A stretch of DNA of 64,000 nucleotides from UBA8752 sp002172485. GTDB lineage: Bacteria; Bacteroidota; Bacteroidia; Flavobacteriales_D; Sanyastnellaceae. Location: the NCBI GenBank assembly GCA_042089915.1, contig JBELJZ010000006.1, positions 1-64,000 of the forward strand, read 5' to 3'. Of this stretch, positions 60,713-64,000 are shown piece by piece. The position numbers and the translations under genes were made by a program. The notes under the pieces were generated by a model. The model was given only the letters and a program-made list of their open reading frames with translations, searched no databases and was not told the origin of the DNA. Within the stretch, counting starts at the first letter, position 1; each line of letters starts with the position of its first letter.

Positions 60713-61393
60713 ATGGGCGCAATCGCACAAGCTTGGAATGAGACGCGGGCACAGGTCCCGGAGCACGTCACCTTGGTGGCGGTCAGCAAGACCAAACCCG
60801 TTGAAGCCGTGGAAGAGGCTTACGCCGCCGGAGCCCGCTGCTTTGGAGAAAACCGGGTTCAGGAACTCGTCGCCAAGCATGAGGCCCTGACCGCTGGCGG
60901 TGCGGCGAAACAGGAGGACCACGCCGACCTGATGTGGCACCAGATCGGCACTTTGCAACGCAACAAGGTCAAGTACATCGCGCCGTTTGTCGACCTCATT
61001 CACGCGGTCGACCAGGCTTCGCTTCTTGCAGAAATCAACAAGCGCGCTGGCGCCAACGGACGCTGCATCCGGGTGCTGCTCCAGCTTCACATTGCTGCAG
61101 AGAGCAGCAAATTCGGCCTCAGCGCTGCCGAACTCGAGTCCTTGCTTCTCGAGGCCGACGCCGGGCAATTCCCCCATGTGGAGATCGCCGGACTGATGGG
61201 CATGGCCACCTTCACCGACGACACCCGTCAGGTCGGACGGGAATTCGCCGGGCTGCGCACCCTCTTCGAACAGCATGGAGCCGAGCGCGGTTGGGACACG
61301 CTGTCCATGGGGATGAGTGGGGACTGGCGGATCGCCGTGGAAGAAGGGAGCACCATGGTCCGCATCGGCAGTGCCATTTTCGGAGCGCGATGA
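60713..61393 (+). CDS. Pyridoxal phosphate homeostasis protein (YggS/PROSC family)
   Basis: This 226-residue TIM-barrel protein binds PLP via Lys26 in LVAVSKTKPVE. Other marks are GARCFGENRVQEL, WHQIGTLQRNKVKYI, HAVDQASLLAEINKRA, GLMGMATF, and MGMSGDWRIAVEEGSTMVRIGSAIFG stretches. It balances vitamin B6 pools and shows no enzyme activity in known members. It starts 10 bases after the DUF1015 stop and overlaps the next small gene by 4 bases. Confidence 0.93.
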   Translation: MGAIAQAWNETRAQVPEHVTLVAVSKTKPVEAVEEAYAAGARCFGENRVQELVAKHEALTAGGAAKQEDHADLMWHQIGTLQRNKVKYIAPFVDLIHAVDQASLLAEINKRAGANGRCIRVLLQLHIAAESSKFGLSAAELESLLLEADAGQFPHVEIAGLMGMATFTDDTRQVGREFAGLRTLFEQHGAERGWDTLSMGMSGDWRIAVEEGSTMVRIGSAIFGAR

Positions 61394-61668
61394 GGCCGAG
61401 TTGGATGCCCTACGAGCCCTGGTTCAAAGCCTGGCTGGTGCTGGCCCCCCTTGTGGCGTACGGCTCGCACTTCATCATTTTCAATGCCCGACTTCGGCTG
61501 GCCCAGCTGGCCAAAGACAGCATGGACGTCCCCGTACCCACGGGAACCGTCGGTTATGCGGCAGCCTGCACGGCAGCCTTCACGCTCCTCATGGTCGTCA
61601 TTGCCCGCCTGTGGGTCCAATTCACCCCCGCAGAGGACGGTGAGGGCACGGAGGAGGCAGACGCCTGA
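61390..61668 (+). CDS. Small two-helix membrane protein
   Basis: This 92-residue protein has two predicted transmembrane helices (WFKAWLVLAPLVAYGSHFII and TVGYAAACTAAFTLLMVVIA) with a polar loop (RLRLAQLAKDSMDVPVPTG) and an acidic tail. It is not recognised. The ATGA overlap with yggS shows co-translation, so it belongs to the serC-yggS transcription run or its tail. Confidence 0.65.
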   Translation: MRPSWMPYEPWFKAWLVLAPLVAYGSHFIIFNARLRLAQLAKDSMDVPVPTGTVGYAAACTAAFTLLMVVIARLWVQFTPAEDGEGTEEADA

Positions 61669-61703
61669 GCGCCCACCCCCCTCCTTGTGAATCGCAGGGC
61701 GAA

Positions 61704-62849
61704 TCAGACCGCCAGCTTGGTGCGTTCTCCCCTCAAGGCCTCGCGGGTCATCGCAAAGCGTGACACGTCGAATTCGGGCTGTGCTCCCAGTGCCATCTGG
61801 GCGAGCAGGCGGCCGATGAGCGGACCGAATTTGAAGCCGTGCCCGCTGAACCCGGCGCCGACAATGAGTCCGTCCGGCGTGCGGTCGAGGATGAAGTCAC
61901 GGTCCGCTGTGCCGCTGTAGAAGCACACATACTCCCTCTCGATGCGGGCCTCAGCGAGCTCTGGCAGATGGGCCGCCAGAAATGCCCGGGCGCGCTCCTT
62001 GAATTCGGCGCTGACCTTGCGGTCGTCACCATCTGGATGGCCGGCGGGACCAGGATGGTGGTTGGCGACCTTGATCCGCCCGTCCTTCACCGTGGGAATC
62101 GCGTAGAATCCACTGCCGAGGTCACTGAAGACCGGCAAGCGGTGGAGCCGCTCGCCCAAGGCGGACGCATCGAAATAGACCAACTGCTGGCGCGTCACCT
62201 CCATGGGCACATCGACCCAACGACGGGTCCATGCCCCTGTGGTCACAACCACCTGGTCGTAATCCGCCCAGCCATGGGCACACCGGACGGCCTTGGCTTG
62301 GACTTCAAAGGCCTCTTGCCGCCATTCGACACCCGCTTTTCCGAGCCACACAGCCAAGCCCTGAAGGATGACCTCCGGATCCAAGACGCCGCCGAGCCGG
62401 TCCACCGTGGCCTGGCCGGCCTTGAAACCCGGCCATTCCTCCGCCACACGGCCCCGTCCCAGCCGGTCCGCTCGGAGGCCCATGTCCCGCATGGTGCGCC
62501 AACTTTCCAAGGCATGCCGGTCCCCCGGCTGCTCCACCAGCAGCTTGCCTGTTTCGTGGAGCAACGGCCGCTCAAGCTGGACGGACCACTCCGCCCACAG
62601 GCGACGGGCCCGAACCGCCATCGATATCAAGCCTTCGTCTGCACCGTAGTGGACACGAAAACTGCGTCCAGTATCCACCGAAGCGCCAGGACCGGTCCCC
62701 ATGGGATGGGGATCGTACAAGGTCACTTGGGCTCCAGCCTGGATCAAGTTCGCGGCCGTGAAGCCGCCCATGACGCCCCCGCCCACGACCGCCACGCGGC
62801 GGGCACTGGAGGAAGGCGCCTGTTTGAGAAGGTGAGGATGGCCCGTCAT
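61704..62849 (-). CDS. FAD-dependent amine oxidase, sarcosine oxidase/MTOX-like
   Basis: This 381-residue flavoenzyme has the FAD motif VAVVGGGVMGGFTAANLIQAG and GASVDTGRSFRVHYGAD. The segment VCFYSGTADRDFILD holds a Cys (about 309) at the position that binds FAD covalently in monomeric sarcosine oxidases, and GAGFSGHGFKFGPLIG follows. It likely oxidises a secondary N-methyl amine or related imino compound. The ATG overlaps the stop of the upstream ATP-grasp gene (ATGA). The frame is open further upstream to 63074 but without homology. Confidence 0.9.
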   Translation of the reverse strand: MTGHPHLLKQAPSSSARRVAVVGGGVMGGFTAANLIQAGAQVTLYDPHPMGTGPGASVDTGRSFRVHYGADEGLISMAVRARRLWAEWSVQLERPLLHETGKLLVEQPGDRHALESWRTMRDMGLRADRLGRGRVAEEWPGFKAGQATVDRLGGVLDPEVILQGLAVWLGKAGVEWRQEAFEVQAKAVRCAHGWADYDQVVVTTGAWTRRWVDVPMEVTRQQLVYFDASALGERLHRLPVFSDLGSGFYAIPTVKDGRIKVANHHPGPAGHPDGDDRKVSAEFKERARAFLAAHLPELAEARIEREYVCFYSGTADRDFILDRTPDGLIVGAGFSGHGFKFGPLIGRLLAQMALGAQPEFDVSRFAMTREALRGERTKLAV

Positions 62850-63841
62850 GACGCGGCGCGGTGTTGGCGGTGGGCGGATACCTTGGCGAGCTCCGCACCG
62901 AGGAAGTCGGCGATGGCGCGCATGCCCTGGCGCTTGTTGCCCAATCGGGCCTCGGCCTCCGCGTTGTAGTTGGTGTTGATGTTGACGTCGTAGAAATGAA
63001 GTCGCCCCGCTGCATCGGGAGACGCCTCCATGGCCGCGACTTCCATGCCGGAATCGGCGAGGAAGGCGAGGCACCGCTCGACGTCCGCAGGCGCATGGTC
63101 AGCAAGGACCTCGAATTTGGCGCGCCCATCGGCCGGGCAGAAGGTGCTGCCCACCTGGCAGGCATCCGATGGACACAGGTCAAAGCCACCGCCCGTGTCG
63201 ATGCTGACGGTGTAGTAATGCTGCCCACCGATGAACTCGAGCCTCAGCACCCGACCGTCTGCCGGCTTGGCGTACTCCTGAAGGACGACCGTGCCGTCGA
63301 GGGTGTAGTCCTCAAACGCAGTGGCCACCCGTTCGACATCCGAGGCATTGCGCACCAAGGTCACGCCGGTGCCCTTTCCGCCTCGGTTGGGCTTGACGAT
63401 GAAAGGACGGTCCCACCGAGCAGCGGCCCGACGAAACGCATCCGCCCCTGTGACCGCCACAGTGCGCGGGGTCGACAACCCATGGTCTTGCAGGGCGATC
63501 ATCTGCTCCACCTTGCTCACCTCGAGTGCGGTCGCCTTGCGGTTGTTGACGACCCGGCGGCCATGGGACTCCAGCCAAGCCATCACGCCCCGGGTGGCCT
63601 CCCATGCGAACCGGTGGTCTCGCGTGTGGCTGCTGGCGCTCATCCGGTTGTAGAAGACGCCTTCTGGTGGAACCGAGGACAAGTCAAGTTCAGCATCATC
63701 GATGAACCACTCCTTGAAGGGCAAGCCCTGCGCCTCGAGGTGGGCAATGAGTGGCTCGACCCAAATGCCATTCTCGTGGAGGATGTGGATGGCCGGAGGG
63801 GAATCGAGCGCGTTCGCAAAGGGGGAAATGGGAGAAATCAT
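62846..63841 (-). CDS. ATP-grasp ligase, RimK-like
   Basis: This 331-residue enzyme has the ATP-grasp fold: N-terminal domain (PAIHILHENGIWVEPLI, VVNNRKATALEVSKVEQMIA), lid PFIVKPNRGGKGTGVTLVRN, VVLQEYAKPADGRVLRLEFI and the metal-binding end FYDVNINTNYNAEAE. Relatives join an amino acid or amine to a carboxylate. The substrate is not readable. It is translationally coupled to the flavin oxidase gene downstream. ATG 63841 is used rather than the TTG two codons before. Confidence 0.88.
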   Translation of the reverse strand: MISPISPFANALDSPPAIHILHENGIWVEPLIAHLEAQGLPFKEWFIDDAELDLSSVPPEGVFYNRMSASSHTRDHRFAWEATRGVMAWLESHGRRVVNNRKATALEVSKVEQMIALQDHGLSTPRTVAVTGADAFRRAAARWDRPFIVKPNRGGKGTGVTLVRNASDVERVATAFEDYTLDGTVVLQEYAKPADGRVLRLEFIGGQHYYTVSIDTGGGFDLCPSDACQVGSTFCPADGRAKFEVLADHAPADVERCLAFLADSGMEVAAMEASPDAAGRLHFYDVNINTNYNAEAEARLGNKRQGMRAIADFLGAELAKVSAHRQHRAAS

Positions 63842-63861
63842 GGTCAAGAGAAATGCGGGAA

Positions 63862-63889
63862 AACAAAAAGCCCGGCTGGAAGGCCGGGC
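63862..63889 (-). terminator. Intrinsic terminator in the leader of the ATP-grasp gene
   Basis: On the minus strand GCCCGGC and GCCGGGC enclose a 6-base loop and are followed by a T-rich run. It sits 21 bases before the ATP-grasp start codon. It either ends a gene beyond the window or works as a leader attenuator. The remaining bases 63890-64000 show no gene; only the start codon MLADFH micro-frame at 63934 is noted. Confidence 0.75.
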
Positions 63890-64000
63890 GCAATACGATC
63901 AAGGGGAATGTTTCAATGGAAATCAGCCAACATGACGGTACCGTGCCCGGGGAGCCGGACAACAGATACAACAGCACGTGGCGAACAAATTCACATCCTA

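Noticed and set aside
63696..63977. 93-residue minus-strand frame over the ATP-grasp leader
   Set aside because: It reads through a terminator hairpin and the ATP-grasp start in another frame, with no domain signal.
1..64000. CRISPR arrays, tRNA or rRNA genes, insertion sequences
   Set aside because: No regularly spaced repeats, cloverleaf sequences, conserved rRNA stretches or transposases were found on either strand by reading.

Overview
The window is a dense chromosomal segment (about 56 protein genes, no rRNA, tRNA, CRISPR array or transposon seen) from a GC-rich member of the Bacteroidota, most likely a marine Flavobacteriales-type lineage. Evidence: type IX secretion C-terminal sorting domains (a secreted serine protease and a CHU_C/gliding-type protein), a TonB receptor with an N-terminal carboxypeptidase-like domain, bacillithiol synthesis (bshC), RNase Y next to zapA, a fused alpha/beta 2-oxoacid dehydrogenase E1, and -7 promoter boxes of the Bacteroidota type TAnnTTTG instead of Shine-Dalgarno sequences.

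Layout. 1-9.7 kb: a truncated TPR/coiled-coil exported protein, a DAO-type flavoenzyme, an SPOR/thrombospondin-3 envelope protein, a COG2509 flavoprotein, the fused E1 enzyme and a small unknown. 9.7-18.2 kb: a TPR membrane protein, a pRiA4b-ORF3-like protein, miaA and a MutS2-like ATPase in overlapping order, a type IX-secreted protease, an S41 C-terminal processing protease and a DUF1573 lipoprotein. 18.2-28.4 kb: pterin dehydratase, a sugar aminotransferase + priming sugar transferase pair, a SirB1-like protein, rhomboid protease, dnaN, GT9 glycosyltransferase, dapD, ruvX, a HAD phosphatase and bshC. 28.4-41 kb: a CHU_C protein, an ECF sigma / membrane protein / exported protein operon, ACMSD-like amidohydrolase, oligopeptide-binding lipoprotein, TonB receptor, MsbA-like exporter and a large choice-of-anchor-B protein. 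41-48.6 kb: TIGR01777 epimerase and photolyase, a family III CoA-transferase, a Wza-like exporter / rfbC / lytic transglycosylase operon, GNAT and mltG. 48.6-57.3 kb: a DUF5916 protein, an M23 peptidase, and the coiled-coil/zapA/rny/flippase/DUF4476 operon. 57.3-64 kb: serC, serA, DUF1015, yggS and a small membrane protein, then a reverse-strand flavin oxidase + ATP-grasp pair.

The genes cover envelope building (peptidoglycan lytic enzymes, polysaccharide synthesis and export in small scattered modules, outer-membrane receptors), cell division, DNA replication and repair, and serine, lysine and thiol metabolism. The most unusual signal is architectural. About twenty start codons lie a fixed 4-5 or 7 bases downstream of a TAnnTTTG/TAnnTTCG box, so many mRNAs here would be leaderless. 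In four cases the TAA stop of the upstream gene forms the first bases of that box. The dapD/ruvX pair shares one overlapping two-way box.
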